Below are positions 1 through 9,995 of a stretch of 64,000 bases of DNA, piece after piece. The DNA comes from Flexivirga aerilata (GTDB lineage: Bacteria; Actinomycetota; Actinomycetes; Actinomycetales; Dermatophilaceae): positions 707,389-771,388 of the forward strand of contig NZ_JABENB010000002.1 in assembly GCF_013002715.1 (NCBI RefSeq), written 5' to 3'. The position numbers and the translations under genes are program-made. Within the stretch, counting starts at the first letter, position 1, and every line of letters starts with the position of its first letter. The notes beneath the pieces are model-generated. The model had not been told where the DNA came from. It was given only the letters and a program-made list of their open reading frames with translations, and did no database searches.

Positions 1-794
1 GGTGGCCTGCTGGGCTTCCTCTGGCTGATCCTCACCATCGGCCCGATCTACTACGTGGTGATCACCAGCCTGAAGTCGCAGAGCGACTACTACGACTCCA
101 ATGCGCTCGGTCTGCCGACCAATCCGACGTTGCGGGCCTACCGCACCGTGCTGCAGAACGACTTCCTGCGCTACTTCCTCAACAGTCTCGTCGTCGCCGT
201 CGTGACCGTGGCGGTGGTGGTCGCGATCTCACTCATGGCCAGCTACGTGATCGTCCGCCGAGTGTCCGCCGTGGCACGTCTGTCGCAGCGAATCTTCTTG
301 CTGGGCATAGCGATTCCGATCCAGGCGACGATCGTGCCGGTCTACTACCTGATCGTGCAGCTCGGTCTCTACGACACGTTGCCGGCGCTGATCCTGCCCG
401 GCATCGCGTTCGCCATCCCGATCACCGTCCTGATCCTCGTCAACTACCTGCGGGACATCCCGGTCGAGCTCTACGACTCGATGCAGGCCGACGGGGCGAG
501 CGACTGGCGCACCTTCGTCAGCCTCGTCATCCCGCTGTCGCGGCCGGCGATCGTGACAGTGGCGATCTACGACGCCCTCAACTGCTGGAACGGCTTCCTC
601 TTCCCGCTGATCCTCACCCAGAGCGAGAACGTGCGCACCCTGCCGCTGTCGCTGTGGAGCTACCAGGGCGAGTTCAGCTCCGACACCCCGCCGTGCTGGC
701 CGCAGTGGTGCTCTCCTGCCTGCCGATCCTCGCGGCATACATCGTCGGCCGCCGCCAGCTGGTGGCCGGCCTCACCGCCGGATTCGGCAAGTGA
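1..794 (+). pseudogene. Carbohydrate ABC transporter permease (MalG/CUT1 type), 5'-truncated by the window and frameshifted near its 3' end
   Basis: Inner-membrane subunit of a sugar importer. The reading frame is open from base 1, so the true start lies upstream. Several hydrophobic segments are visible, as is the EAA-loop signature (DSMQADGASDWRTF, about 481-520) that contacts the ATPase. The coding frame breaks at about 690-691. Up to GEFSSDTP the sequence is read in one frame; then a normal permease C-terminus (AVLAAVVLSCLPILAAYIV through AGFGK and a TGA at 792-794) continues in the -1 frame, as if one G were lost from CCGGCC. Without correction the frame runs to a stop at 822 with an unrelated Ser/Pro-rich tail. 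This is either a real inactivating mutation or a sequencing error. The following GH3 and xylA genes suggest a xylo-oligosaccharide substrate (inference). No ATPase gene is adjacent in the window. Confidence 0.85.
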
Positions 795-849
795 CCCAAA
801 GTCCGTGACCAACGTTCCATGACCCATGACCCACGCCCAAGGAGACCGT

Positions 850-3213
850 ATGACGCAGGCCCCGTGGCGCGACCCCTCGCGCTCACTCGACGAGCGCGTC
901 GAGTCGCTGCTCGCCGAGCTCAGCACGGAGGAGAAGGTCGCCCAGCTCGGCTCGTTCTGGGAGCGGCCCGCCGACCCCGACGCCGAGGGTGACGTCGCAC
1001 CGATGCAGTCGGCCTTCGACGAAGGCCGGCGGACCCTGGCGGAGGCCGCGTCGAACGGTCTCGGGCACCTCACCCGGCCGTACGGATCGGCACCGGTCGA
1101 TCCCGTGCAAGGGGCCCAATTGCTCCGTGCCGCACAGGAATTCGTGGCGGACAACAACCGGCTCGGCATCCCGGCGATCGCACACGACGAGTGCCTCACC
1201 GGCTTCACGATGCTCGGGGCGACCTGCTATCCGGCTGCCATCGCGTGGGGTGCGTCGTTCGAGCCGGCGCTGGTGCACGAGATGGCGCGGCGGATCGGCG
1301 CCGACATGCACGCGCTCGGGGTGCACCAGGGCTTGTCGCCGGTGCTGGACGTGGTGCGGGACTACCGCTGGGGCCGGGTCGAGGAGACGATGGGGGAGGA
1401 CCCCTACGTCGTCGGGACGCTCGGGACCGCCTACGTGCAGGGGCTGCAGGAGTCCGGGGTGATCGCCACGCTCAAGCACTTCGCCGGCTACTCGGCCTCC
1501 CGTGCCGGGCGCAATCATGCGCCGGTGTCGATCGGGCGCCGGGAGTTGGAGGACGTGATTCTCGTGCCGTTCGAGATGGCCGTGCGGCTGGGCCGGGCCG
1601 GGTCGGTGATGAACTCCTACTCCGACGTGGACGGCGAGCCACCGGCGGCGTCATACCGGATGTTGACCGAAATCCTCAGGGATCGTTGGGGATTCGACGG
1701 CACGGTCGTCTCCGACTACTGGGCGGTGACCTTCCTCGACACCATGCACCGGGTCGCCGCATCCCATGCCGACGCCGGAGAGCAGGCGCTGGCCGCGGGG
1801 CTCGACGTGGAGCTGCCGGAGACAAGCTGCTTCACCGATCTGGCCGACGCCGTCCTCGCGGGCCGCGTCGACCCGGAAGTGCTGGACACCGCGGTGCGGC
1901 GCGTGCTGCGCCAGAAGGTGCAGCTGGGGCTGGTGGACGACGGCTGGTCACCCGCGCCCGACGCTCAGGCATCGGCAGCGATCGAGGTCGACAGCGACGA
2001 CAATCGCGCCCATGCTCGTCGTATGGCGGAACGCTCGATCGTGCTGGTGCGCAACGAGTCCGGCCTGCTCCCGCTCGGCTCCAGTGCACGCCGGATCGGC
2101 CTCATCGGACCGTCCGCGGTGCAACCGCGCACCTACCTCGGGTGCTACACCTTCCCCAACCACGTGCTGTCCCGCTACGCCGAACACGGTGCCGGCATCG
2201 CACTGCAGACCGTGCTCGACGCTCTCCGGGAGGAGCTGCCGGAGGCGGAGGTCGAGCACGCCGGCGGCGTCGACTTCACCGACCCCGACACGTCAGGCAT
2301 CGCCGAGGCGCTCGATCTCGTGACCCGCAGCGACCTCGTGGTGCTGACCGTGGGCGACCTGGCGGGCCTCTTCGGCCGGGGCACCTCGGGCGAAGGCTGC
2401 GACGTGGTCGATCTCGCGCTGCCGGGTGCCCAGCCGCAGCTGGTCTCTGCCGTGCTCGACGCGGCCGCAGAGCGTGGCGTTCCCGTGGTGCTGGTGCTGA
2501 TCACCGGAAGGCCTTATGCCGTAGGCGAATACGTCGATCGGTGCTCGGCCATCGTCCAGGCGTTCATGCCCGGCGAGGAAGGCGGCGCGGCGATCGCCGG
2601 CGTGCTGAGCGGCCGGGTCAACCCGAGCGGGAAACTGCCCGTCGGCCTGCCGGCGCTCCGCGGCGGCCAGCCCGGCACCTATCTCGGGCCGCTACTCGCG
2701 ACCGCGAACGACGGCGTCTCCAACCTCGACCCGCGTCCCGCCTTCGCCTTCGGGCACGGCCTCAGCTACACCACGTTCGACGTCGTCGACCTGACCCTGT
2801 CCAGCGACACCATCGCAGCCGACGGCGAGCTCGAGGTCGGCGTGACGGTGCGCAACACCGGCGACCGGCCCGGCGCCGAGGTGGTGCAGCTCTACCTGTC
2901 CGACCCGGTCGCACAGGTCGTCCGTCCCGTGCGCCTGCTCGCCGGTTTTGCGAAGGTCGACCTCGAGCCGGACACCGAGGCTCGCGTGACCTTCCACCTG
3001 CACGCCGACCGGCTCTCCTTCACCGGCCGTGACGGTCGCCGGGTCGTCGAGCCGGGCGACGTCGACGTCGCCGTCGGCACGTCGAGCGACGACCTGCCAT
3101 TGGTCGAGTCGTTCCGCGTCGAGGGCCCGCTACGGGTCGTGCCGGAAGGACGACAACTGGACACACCGGTCGCTGTCAGCGAAGCGAAATCCATGATGAG
3201 AGTGAGGAATTGA
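850..3213 (+). CDS. Glycoside hydrolase family 3 beta-glucosidase/beta-xylosidase
   Basis: Hydrolyses terminal beta-linked glucose or xylose from oligosaccharides; 787 aa and no signal peptide, so probably cytoplasmic and acting on imported sugars. The order is the GH3 (alpha/beta)8 domain, then the (alpha/beta)6 sandwich, then a fibronectin III-like domain over the last ~110 residues (GHGLSYTTF onward). Conserved KHFAGY and the nucleophile motif SDYWAV, with Asp289, are visible. ATG 850 is preferred over the in-frame ATG at 826 because AAGGAG (839-844) sits at ideal distance. It follows the ABC permease and is 3 nt from xylA, so a xylosidase role is plausible, but sequence alone does not separate glucosidase from xylosidase. 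Substrate specificity is inference. Confidence 0.92.
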   Translation: MTQAPWRDPSRSLDERVESLLAELSTEEKVAQLGSFWERPADPDAEGDVAPMQSAFDEGRRTLAEAASNGLGHLTRPYGSAPVDPVQGAQLLRAAQEFVADNNRLGIPAIAHDECLTGFTMLGATCYPAAIAWGASFEPALVHEMARRIGADMHALGVHQGLSPVLDVVRDYRWGRVEETMGEDPYVVGTLGTAYVQGLQESGVIATLKHFAGYSASRAGRNHAPVSIGRRELEDVILVPFEMAVRLGRAGSVMNSYSDVDGEPPAASYRMLTEILRDRWGFDGTVVSDYWAVTFLDTMHRVAASHADAGEQALAAGLDVELPETSCFTDLADAVLAGRVDPEVLDTAVRRVLRQKVQLGLVDDGWSPAPDAQASAAIEVDSDDNRAHARRMAERSIVLVRNESGLLPLGSSARRIGLIGPSAVQPRTYLGCYTFPNHVLSRYAEHGAGIALQTVLDALREELPEAEVEHAGGVDFTDPDTSGIAEALDLVTRSDLVVLTVGDLAGLFGRGTSGEGCDVVDLALPGAQPQLVSAVLDAAAERGVPVVLVLITGRPYAVGEYVDRCSAIVQAFMPGEEGGAAIAGVLSGRVNPSGKLPVGLPALRGGQPGTYLGPLLATANDGVSNLDPRPAFAFGHGLSYTTFDVVDLTLSSDTIAADGELEVGVTVRNTGDRPGAEVVQLYLSDPVAQVVRPVRLLAGFAKVDLEPDTEARVTFHLHADRLSFTGRDGRRVVEPGDVDVAVGTSSDDLPLVESFRVEGPLRVVPEGRQLDTPVAVSEAKSMMRVRN

Positions 3214-3216
3214 CGT

Positions 3217-4410
3217 ATGACGACCCCTACTGCCACGCCGACTCCGGCGGACAAGTTCTCCTTCGGTCTGTGGACCGTCGGCTGGACCGGTGCCGACCCG
3301 TTCGGTGCCGCAACGCGTGCGCCGCTCGAGCCGTGGGACTACGTGAAGCAGCTCGGCGAGCTCGGGGTGTGGGGCATCACCTTCCACGACAACGACGTCT
3401 TCCAGTTCGACGCGGACGAGCAGACGAAGCGCTCCCGCGTCACGCAGCTCAAGGAAGCCTGCGACAGTGCGGGCATCGTGATCGAGATGGTCACCACCAA
3501 CACCTTCACCCATCCGGTCTTCAAGGACGGTGGACTGACCAGCAACGACCGGGGAGTGCGGCGCTTCGGGCTGCGCAAGATCCTGCAGGCGGTCGACCTC
3601 GCCGCCGAGTGCGGCGCCAGCACGTTCGTGATGTGGGGCGGCCGTGAGGGCGCGGAGTATGACGGCAGCAAGAACCTCCATGCCGCGTTCGACCGTTACA
3701 AGGAGGGCCTGGACACCGTTGCGTCATACATCAAGGAGCGGGGGTACGACCTGCGGATTGCGTTGGAACCCAAGCCGAACGAGCCTCGCGGCGACATCCT
3801 GCTGCCGACCGTCGGACACGCCCTCGCCTTGATCGCCGAGTTGGACAACGGCGACATCGTCGGGCTCAACCCGGAGACGGGGCACGAGCAGATGGCCAAC
3901 CTCAACTACAGCCACCAGCTCGCGCAGGCGCTGTGGAGCGGCAAGCTCTTCCACCTGGACCTCAACGGCCAGCGCGGCCTGAAGTACGACCAGGACCTGG
4001 TCTTCGGTCACGGTGACCTGCTGTCGGCGTTCTTCACGGTGGACCTGCTCGAGAACGGCTTCCCCGGGCAGCCCGACGCACCGCGCTACACCGGACCGCG
4101 ACACTTCGACTACAAGCCCTCGCGCACCGAGAACATGCAGGGCGTGTGGGATTCGGCGCGGGCCTGCATGTCGACCTACCTGCTGCTCGCCGACAAGGCG
4201 CGCGCCTTCCGCGCCGACCCCAGGGTCACCGAGGCGATGGACTACGCGGGCGTCAGCTCGCTGCAGCAACCCACGCTCGACGCGGGGGAGTCGGTGAGTG
4301 ACTTCCTGGCCGCAACGGACGAGACGTTCGACGTCGAGGCGGCCGCGGACCGCGACTACGGCTTCGTGCGCCTCAACCAGCTCGCCGTCGAGCACCTGAC
4401 CGGACGCTGA
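3217..4410 (+). CDS. xylA: Xylose isomerase
   Basis: Interconverts D-xylose and D-xylulose in the cytoplasm using two divalent metals. At 397 aa it matches the short actinobacterial class I enzymes. Recognisable blocks are the catalytic-His segment [10 protein letters not shown], the metal/substrate block [18 protein letters not shown] with Glu and His ligands, and the HLDLNGQRG / [10 protein letters not shown] aspartate ligands. The start ATG lies 3 nt after the upstream GH3 stop with GAGGAAT as ribosome site. It is sandwiched between two GH3 genes, so released xylose can be isomerised at once. The matching xylulokinase-like gene is about 30 kb away (34145) in the polyol locus. Confidence 0.97.
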   Translation: MTTPTATPTPADKFSFGLWTVGWTGADPFGAATRAPLEPWDYVKQLGELGVWGITFHDNDVFQFDADEQTKRSRVTQLKEACDSAGIVIEMVTTNTFTHPVFKDGGLTSNDRGVRRFGLRKILQAVDLAAECGASTFVMWGGREGAEYDGSKNLHAAFDRYKEGLDTVASYIKERGYDLRIALEPKPNEPRGDILLPTVGHALALIAELDNGDIVGLNPETGHEQMANLNYSHQLAQALWSGKLFHLDLNGQRGLKYDQDLVFGHGDLLSAFFTVDLLENGFPGQPDAPRYTGPRHFDYKPSRTENMQGVWDSARACMSTYLLLADKARAFRADPRVTEAMDYAGVSSLQQPTLDAGESVSDFLAATDETFDVEAAADRDYGFVRLNQLAVEHLTGR

Positions 4411-4420
4411 AAGGACCGCA

Positions 4421-6664
4421 GTGACAACGCAATCGACACCACCGGCCGAGGTCGACGTCGCGGCGCTCCCACTGGAGACCAAGGCGGAGCTCTTCGCCGG
4501 GAAGAACTTCTGGGCCACGGTCGACGTGCCGGACGCCGGGATCGAGAGCGTGCAGGTCGCGGACGGTCCGCACGGCCTGCGCAAGGCGACCGGTGACGAG
4601 CTCGGGCTCAACGAGGCCGCGCCGGCGACCTGCTTCCCGCCGGCCGTCGCGGTCGGGAACAGCTGGAGCACGGACGCCGCTCGGCAGGTCGGGGCGGCGA
4701 TCGCCGTCGAGGCCCGCGCGCTCGGGGTCGACATCGTGCTCGGCCCGGGCGTCAACATCAAGCGCACGCCGCTGTGCGGTCGCAACTTCGAGTACTACTC
4801 GGAGGACCCGTTGCTCGCGGGGACGCTGGGCGCGGCCCATGTCGAGGCTCAGCAGGGCGGCGGGGTCGGGGCGTCGGTGAAACACTTCGCGGCCAACAAC
4901 CAGGAGACCGAGCGGATGCGCGTCGACGCGCAGATCGACGAACGGACGCTGCGGGAGATCTACCTGCCGGCGTTCGAGCGGGTCGTGCGAGAGAACCGCG
5001 CGGCGACGGTCATGGCGTCGTACAACAAGATCAACGGCACGCACGCGACCGAGAACCCGTGGCTGCTCACCGAAGTCCTCAGGGAACAGTGGGGATTCGA
5101 CGGTCTGGTGATGTCCGACTGGGGTGCGGTCGAGGACCCGGTGGCGTCGGTGGCCGCCGGCCTCGACCTGCAGATGCCGGGCCCGGCGTCCGCCTCCGCG
5201 TCGGCAATTGTGGACGCGGTGCGGTCCGGCGACCTGGCCGAGGCCGACCTCGACCGCGCCGTCGCCAGCGTCCTCGCGCTGCGGCGCTGGAGCGCCGGCC
5301 GCGGCGGTGACTTCGACGTCGACGCCCATCACGCGATCGCGCGTGAGGTGGCGGCATCGTGTGCGGTGCTGCTGAAGAACGACGGCGACGTCCTGCCCCT
5401 GCGCCCGGAGACGTCGGTGGCGGTGATCGGGGAGTTTGCCCGCACCCCGCGGTTCCAGGGCGGCGGGAGCTCGCGCGTCAACCCCACGCGGGTCGAGGGC
5501 GCCTGGGAGACGATCCGGTCGCGGGTCGGCGACGGCGCGGTGTTCGCCGCGGGCTTCACGCTCGACGGCAGTGGCGATGCTGAGTCGCTCCGCAGCGAAG
5601 CGGTCGCTGCCGCTCGAAATGCCGTCGTCGCAGTGGTTTTCGCCGGTCTCGCGGACGACGACGAGTCCGAGGGCTTCGACCGCGACCGGCTGAGCCTGCC
5701 GGAGGACCAGGTGGAGCTGATCCGGGCGGTGGCGGCCGCCGCCCCGCGCACAGTGGTGGTGCTGTCGCACGGCGGCGTCGTGACGCTCGAAGGCTGGCAC
5801 GACGACGTCGACGCGGTGCTCGACGGCTTCCTGCTCGGGCAGGCGGGTGGCGCCGCGCTCGTCGACCTGATCTACGGCGCGAGCAACCCGTCCGGGCGCC
5901 TCTCGGAGACGATCCCGACCAGCCTCGAGAGCACGTCGGCATACCTCAATTTCCCCGGCGATCATCGCGAAGTGCGTTACGGCGAGGGCGTTTTCGTGGG
6001 TTACCGCGCCTACCAGACCGTCGGCACGCTGGTGCGTTACCCCTTCGGGCACGGGCTGAGCTACACGACCTTCGGCACCACCGACCTTGCTGCCGAGGCG
6101 ACCGGTCCGGTGTCGGCACGCGTCACCGCGACGGTGACCAACACCGGAACACGGGAGGGCCGGCAGGTCGTGCAACTGTATGTCGGTGCTCCCGCAGGCC
6201 CGGTGCACCGCCCGCGGCGCGAACTGCGCGCGTTCACGTCGGTCACCCTGGCGCCGGGACAGTCCGAGCAGGTGAGCTTCGAGCTCGACAGCCGGGCGTT
6301 CGCCTACTGGGACGTCGACGACGCACAGTGGGTGGTGCCGGCCGGTCGCTACCGGATCGAGATCGGCGACAACGCGCGGGACATCGTCGCGGCGGCCGAG
6401 GTCGAGCTGGACGGCAACGAGCCGGTGCGGGCGCTGACCCGCAAGTCCTCGATCGACGAATGGCTGGACCACCCGGTGATCGGCGGCGACCTGCTCGCCG
6501 AAGAGCTCGCAAAACTGTTGCCGGAGAAGGAAGCCGCGATGATGCGGGCCAACCCCGCGGTGCTGCGGCTGATGGGTTCGATGCCCGCCGACAAGGCGCT
6601 CACGATGTTCGGCGCGGACGACGCGGTGCCGGCCCTCGACGAGCTCGCGGCGCGCACGAGGTGA
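4421..6664 (+). CDS. Glycoside hydrolase family 3 beta-glucosidase (second copy, different subfamily)
   Basis: A 747-aa GH3 enzyme with GTG start and AAAGGA site at 4410-4415, 10 nt after xylA. Visible motifs are NIKRTPLCGRNFEYYSEDP, KHFAANNQE, and SDWGAV with nucleophile Asp233. The (alpha/beta)6 domain and a fibronectin III-like domain follow (AFAYWDVDDAQW, about residue 626). About 85 extra residues after that domain (ALTRKSSIDEWLDHP to the end) form a helical tail seen in many BglB-type GH3 proteins. It resembles the first GH3 gene only at family level and probably covers a different linkage or aglycone. No export signal. Exact specificity cannot be assigned. Confidence 0.93.
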   Translation: MTTQSTPPAEVDVAALPLETKAELFAGKNFWATVDVPDAGIESVQVADGPHGLRKATGDELGLNEAAPATCFPPAVAVGNSWSTDAARQVGAAIAVEARALGVDIVLGPGVNIKRTPLCGRNFEYYSEDPLLAGTLGAAHVEAQQGGGVGASVKHFAANNQETERMRVDAQIDERTLREIYLPAFERVVRENRAATVMASYNKINGTHATENPWLLTEVLREQWGFDGLVMSDWGAVEDPVASVAAGLDLQMPGPASASASAIVDAVRSGDLAEADLDRAVASVLALRRWSAGRGGDFDVDAHHAIAREVAASCAVLLKNDGDVLPLRPETSVAVIGEFARTPRFQGGGSSRVNPTRVEGAWETIRSRVGDGAVFAAGFTLDGSGDAESLRSEAVAAARNAVVAVVFAGLADDDESEGFDRDRLSLPEDQVELIRAVAAAAPRTVVVLSHGGVVTLEGWHDDVDAVLDGFLLGQAGGAALVDLIYGASNPSGRLSETIPTSLESTSAYLNFPGDHREVRYGEGVFVGYRAYQTVGTLVRYPFGHGLSYTTFGTTDLAAEATGPVSARVTATVTNTGTREGRQVVQLYVGAPAGPVHRPRRELRAFTSVTLAPGQSEQVSFELDSRAFAYWDVDDAQWVVPAGRYRIEIGDNARDIVAAAEVELDGNEPVRALTRKSSIDEWLDHPVIGGDLLAEELAKLLPEKEAAMMRANPAVLRLMGSMPADKALTMFGADDAVPALDELAARTR

Positions 6665-6673
6665 CGGTCACCT
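6659..6673. repeat. 15-bp perfect palindrome over a GH3 stop codon between convergent genes
   Basis: AGGTGAC-G-GTCACCT covers the TGA of the GH3 gene and lies 2 nt from the end of the convergent DUF4037 gene. It could be a short bidirectional terminator stem or a protein-binding site of the GGTGAC/GTCACC type. There is no T-tract. Confidence 0.45.
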
Positions 6674-6675
6674 GG

Positions 6676-7749
6676 TCAGCTCAGGGCCGCCTCGGTGATC
6701 GGCAGGTATCGCGCGGCGTGCACCAGCACCTGCGTGTTGTCGCTGAGCTGGCTGAGGTTGCCGACCGGCCGTAGCTGCCGGACTGCTGGGTCGCCGATCG
6801 ACGCGAGGAGTGCGGTCGCGAACCGGTCGGCGCCCAGCACCCGGAAGGGCCGGTCGTGGAACGCCCGTGGCGCGGGATCGACCGGGGGTGTGATGCCGAG
6901 CTCGTTGTGTCGCTGCGCGAGGTGGGTTGCAGCCAGTAGATATTCACGTTCTCGCTCGGCGGGATCGCCGGCCCGGACGGTGGCCAGCAACTGCCCGTGC
7001 AGACCGGCCGAACCCGGCAGCGCGGCCACCGCACTCCCGAGCCATTTGGCGTATGGCGGGTAACGGCGCTCCATCAGCAGCGCGAGCTGCATGAGGTCGC
7101 GGACGATGCGTGCGGCAATGACCGATGCGCCGAGGGCGTCGCCGACCTCCCCGGCCCGAGCCATGAGGTGCTCGTCCTGGCCGACCCGGTCCCACCCTGC
7201 GGCCAGCACGTATCGCCAGACGTCGTCCGGATACCACGCGAGAGCCGTTCGTACGCGACCGAGTTCGCCGGTGTCGTCGTGATGGACAGCCCCGCCGGTG
7301 ACCTCGGCGAGACGCTGGGTCGGCATGGACAGCCAGCGCAGCACGCTGACGCTGTCGCGCGGGTCGAAGCCGAGCGCCGCGGTGAGCCAGTCGCCGAGCG
7401 TGGTGACCTCCACGCCGTGTCGCGGCGCGTCGGGAGCGGGGGTGCGCGAGGCGCGGCGGTGGGCGAGATCGATCGGCCACCCGGCGACGTGCGGCGGGAG
7501 GTGCTGGTCGAGCACCTCGTGGAGCCGGCCGCCGTGACGGGCCAGGTCGCGCGGGGTGAGGAAGAGTTGGAGGCGCGGGCCCCAGTCGTGGTCGGTGGAG
7601 CGCGCGGTGTCGAACCCGAGCACCTCCGACCCGCCGCCGAGCAGCGCTGCCGCGTGCGGGAGCCCGGGGAGGTGGCGGAAGAGGAGCGGCGCGACGGCCT
7701 CGTCATACAGCATCCGGGAGAGGGTGCGTCCGGGCACGAAGTCGGGCAT
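6676..7749 (-). CDS. DUF4037 domain protein (nucleotidyltransferase-like)
   Basis: A 357-aa soluble protein of unknown role. The N-terminal segment carries GGGSEVLGFDTARSTDHDWGPRLQLFL, which matches the nucleotidyltransferase-like DUF4037 family (the GS..GxDxxxDxDW pattern). The remainder is helical and Trp/Arg rich. It is divergent from the MFS gene at 7806, sharing a 56-bp intergenic region, and convergent with the GH3 gene, ending 11 nt away. In other genomes such proteins stand alone and no substrate is known. The call rests on the DHDWGPR signature; any enzymatic activity is inference. Confidence 0.75.
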   Translation of the reverse strand: MPDFVPGRTLSRMLYDEAVAPLLFRHLPGLPHAAALLGGGSEVLGFDTARSTDHDWGPRLQLFLTPRDLARHGGRLHEVLDQHLPPHVAGWPIDLAHRRASRTPAPDAPRHGVEVTTLGDWLTAALGFDPRDSVSVLRWLSMPTQRLAEVTGGAVHHDDTGELGRVRTALAWYPDDVWRYVLAAGWDRVGQDEHLMARAGEVGDALGASVIAARIVRDLMQLALLMERRYPPYAKWLGSAVAALPGSAGLHGQLLATVRAGDPAEREREYLLAATHLAQRHNELGITPPVDPAPRAFHDRPFRVLGADRFATALLASIGDPAVRQLRPVGNLSQLSDNTQVLVHAARYLPITEAALS

Positions 7750-7786
7750 GACCTCAAGCCTGCCAGCCGCGCGCCTACCTCAGGCG

Positions 7787-7807
7787 ATCGTTAGACTGCC
7801 TAACGAT
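7787..7807 (+). promoter_or_regulatory. Inverted-repeat operator overlapping -10 box and start codon of the MFS gene
   Basis: ATCGTTAG-ACTGC-CTAACGAT: two perfect 8-bp arms separated by 5 bp. The -10-like TAGACT (7792-7797) lies inside it and the right arm ends within the ATG at 7806. A repressor bound here would block both polymerase and start codon. The TTAG-N5-CTAA core is reminiscent of MarR- or TetR-type sites. No regulator gene is adjacent. Confidence 0.6.
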
Positions 7808-9080
7808 GACCGCGACGCCCGACTTCGACCTCCGACGACTGGCGATCCCGGCATACGGTCCGTCGCTGCTCTTCGGGGTGGCCGAGGGCGCGATGCTCCC
7901 GGTGATCCCGCTCTCCGCACGCGACCTCGGCGGGTCGGTCGCCGTCGCGGCCCTGATGATCACGCTGCTCAATGTCGGCTCGCTGCTGTTCAACGTGCCG
8001 AGCTCCATGATCACCGCGCGGTATGGCGAGCGCCACGCACTCATCGGCGCCTCCGTCGTCGGGGTCCTCTCCGCCGCGTGCTGCATGCTCGCCACGTCGC
8101 TCGCGATGTTCGCGGTCGGTGTCTTCCTGCTCGGCGTCAGCGGGTCGGTCTTCATGCTCGCCCGGCAGAGCTATCTCACCGAGGCGGTCCCTGCGCACTT
8201 CCGGGCGCGCGCCCTGTCGACGCTCGGCGGGGTGGGCCGGGTCGGGATGTTTGCCGGGCCGTTCGCGGGTGCGGCCGCCATGGGCCTCTGGCACCTGCGC
8301 GGCGCCTACGCGGTGTGCGCGCTCGCGCTGGCGATCGCGGGCGTCCTCGGCGCCACTCTGCAGGACCTGCCGCCGCACCCGGCCAGGGCGGCCGCTGCAC
8401 CGGCCACCGTGCGCGGTGTCCTGCGTGACCACCGCAAGGTCTTCCTCACGATCGGCATGGGCGTGCTGCTGGTGTCCGCGATCCGCGCCACGCGCCAGGC
8501 GGTGGTGCCGCTCTGGTCGGAGCACCTCGGCCTCAGCGCCCAGACCGCGTCGATCATCTACGGCGTCGCCGGCGGCATCGACATGCTCGTCTTCTACCCG
8601 GCCGGGAAGGTGATGGACGTCTTCGGCCGCCGGTGGGTGACCGTGCCGTCGATGCTCGTGATGGGCCTGTCGATGATGGCGATCCCGCTGACCCAGGGCG
8701 CCGTCACGCTCTGCCTCGTCGCCTGCATCCTCGGCTTCGGCAACGGCATCGGGTCGGGCATGGTGATGACCCTCGGCGCCGACTACTCACCCGACGTCGG
8801 CCGGGCGCAGTTCCTCGGCATCTGGCGCGAGCTATCCGACGCGGGTCAGACCATCGGCCCCGCCGTGCTCTCCGGGGTGACCGCCGCGTTCGCGCTCGGT
8901 GCCGGCATCGTCACCTCCGGTGCCGTCGGGCTCGCCGCGGCAGCGGTCATGTGGCGCTCGGTGCCGCCGCTCAGGACTCGAAACTCTGCTCCGCAGAAGG
9001 AAACTCGCCCGACGCCACCTCTGCGGCATACGTCTGGGCAGCCCGGCCCAGCTCACCCCGCAGATCGGCATACTTCTTGA
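7806..9080 (+). CDS. MFS transporter
   Basis: A 424-aa major facilitator with about 12 hydrophobic segments in two halves joined by a cytoplasmic loop around residues 190-215. The motif [12 protein letters not shown] after TM2 and [10 protein letters not shown] in the second half correspond to the MFS loop signatures. Substrate is unknown; exporters of drugs or metabolites often look like this. It is probably translated from a leaderless or near-leaderless mRNA because TAGACT ends 8 nt before the ATG, and it may be controlled by the palindrome at 7787-7807. The last ~37 residues (after VPPL) are hydrophilic, Pro/Thr/His-rich and antisense to the end of panB, giving a 110-bp tail-to-tail overlap. 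The ancestral stop near 8970 was probably lost. Confidence 0.85.
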   Translation: MTATPDFDLRRLAIPAYGPSLLFGVAEGAMLPVIPLSARDLGGSVAVAALMITLLNVGSLLFNVPSSMITARYGERHALIGASVVGVLSAACCMLATSLAMFAVGVFLLGVSGSVFMLARQSYLTEAVPAHFRARALSTLGGVGRVGMFAGPFAGAAAMGLWHLRGAYAVCALALAIAGVLGATLQDLPPHPARAAAAPATVRGVLRDHRKVFLTIGMGVLLVSAIRATRQAVVPLWSEHLGLSAQTASIIYGVAGGIDMLVFYPAGKVMDVFGRRWVTVPSMLVMGLSMMAIPLTQGAVTLCLVACILGFGNGIGSGMVMTLGADYSPDVGRAQFLGIWRELSDAGQTIGPAVLSGVTAAFALGAGIVTSGAVGLAAAAVMWRSVPPLRTRNSAPQKETRPTPPLRHTSGQPGPAHPADRHTS

Positions 9081-9831
9081 CGAAGCGCGGCGACTTGCCG
9101 CCGCGCAGCCCGGCCATGTCCTGCCAGACCAGCACCTGGGCGTCGCAGTCGGGCCCGGCGCCGATGCCGATGGTCGGGATCGCCAGAGCCTCGGTCACCC
9201 GCTGGGCGGCCGGCGCCGGCACCATCTCCATCACCACCGCGAAGCAGCCCGCCTCCTGCAGCGCGAGCGCATCCTCGAGCAGCCGCTCCGCGCCGTCGCC
9301 GCGCCCCTGCACCCGGTAGCCGCCGAGCACGTGCTCGCTCTGCGGGGTGAAGCCGATGTGGCCCATCACCGGGATGCCGGCCCGCACCAGCAGCTCGACC
9401 TCCGGGACCATCGCCTTGCCGCCCTCGAGCTTCACCGCGTGCGCCAGCCCCTCCTTCATGAAGCGGGTCGCCGTCGCGAGCGCCTGCTGCGGGCTGGCCT
9501 GGTAGGACCCGAACGGCAGGTCCGCCACCACCATCGAGTGCGACGTCGCCGTCGCCACCGCCCGCACCAGCGGCACCAGGTGGTCGACGGTCACCGGCAC
9601 GGTGGTCTCGAAGCCGAAGACGTTGTTGCCGGCCGAGTCGCCGACCAGCAGCACCGGGATGCCGGCCTCGTCGAAGATCTCCGCGGCATACATGTCGTAT
9701 GCCGTGAGCATCGCCCACTTCTCGCCCTTGGCCTTCTTGGCCTGCAGGTGCGGGACTCGGACGCGGCGCTGCGGGGCCGCCTGGGCTCCGGTGCCGTAGG
9801 GGGCGCTGACCTCGGTGGGCTTGTCCGTCAT
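8971..9831 (-). CDS. panB: 3-methyl-2-oxobutanoate hydroxymethyltransferase (pantothenate synthesis)
   Basis: Transfers a hydroxymethyl group from 5,10-methylene-tetrahydrofolate to alpha-ketoisovalerate, making ketopantoate for pantothenate/CoA. The 286-aa length is normal. Conserved blocks include [81 protein letters not shown]. The N-terminal ~25 residues are a flexible extension. No panC or panD lies next to it in the window. Its 3' end overlaps the convergent MFS gene by 110 bp, so each transcript would carry antisense sequence to the other. Confidence 0.97.
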   Translation of the reverse strand: MTDKPTEVSAPYGTGAQAAPQRRVRVPHLQAKKAKGEKWAMLTAYDMYAAEIFDEAGIPVLLVGDSAGNNVFGFETTVPVTVDHLVPLVRAVATATSHSMVVADLPFGSYQASPQQALATATRFMKEGLAHAVKLEGGKAMVPEVELLVRAGIPVMGHIGFTPQSEHVLGGYRVQGRGDGAERLLEDALALQEAGCFAVVMEMVPAPAAQRVTEALAIPTIGIGAGPDCDAQVLVWQDMAGLRGGKSPRFVKKYADLRGELGRAAQTYAAEVASGEFPSAEQSFES

Positions 9832-9995
9832 ACCGGCGACCTTATCGGCGGTGTGAAAATCGCCGCGAAGGGTAAAGGGCGTTCACAGAATTTCCAGGCT
9901 TTTCCCACCATTCGCCCAGCGAATGAGTCAAACTGCCAAAGTTGCCGTCCATCCCCGTCGCGGACGGCACAGATCGCCCAACACCCGGAGGAATT

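Noticed and set aside
1191..3032. Long Arg/Gly/Ala-rich frame inside the first GH3 gene
   Set aside because: Typical high-GC shadow frame; the GH3 frame has all catalytic motifs.
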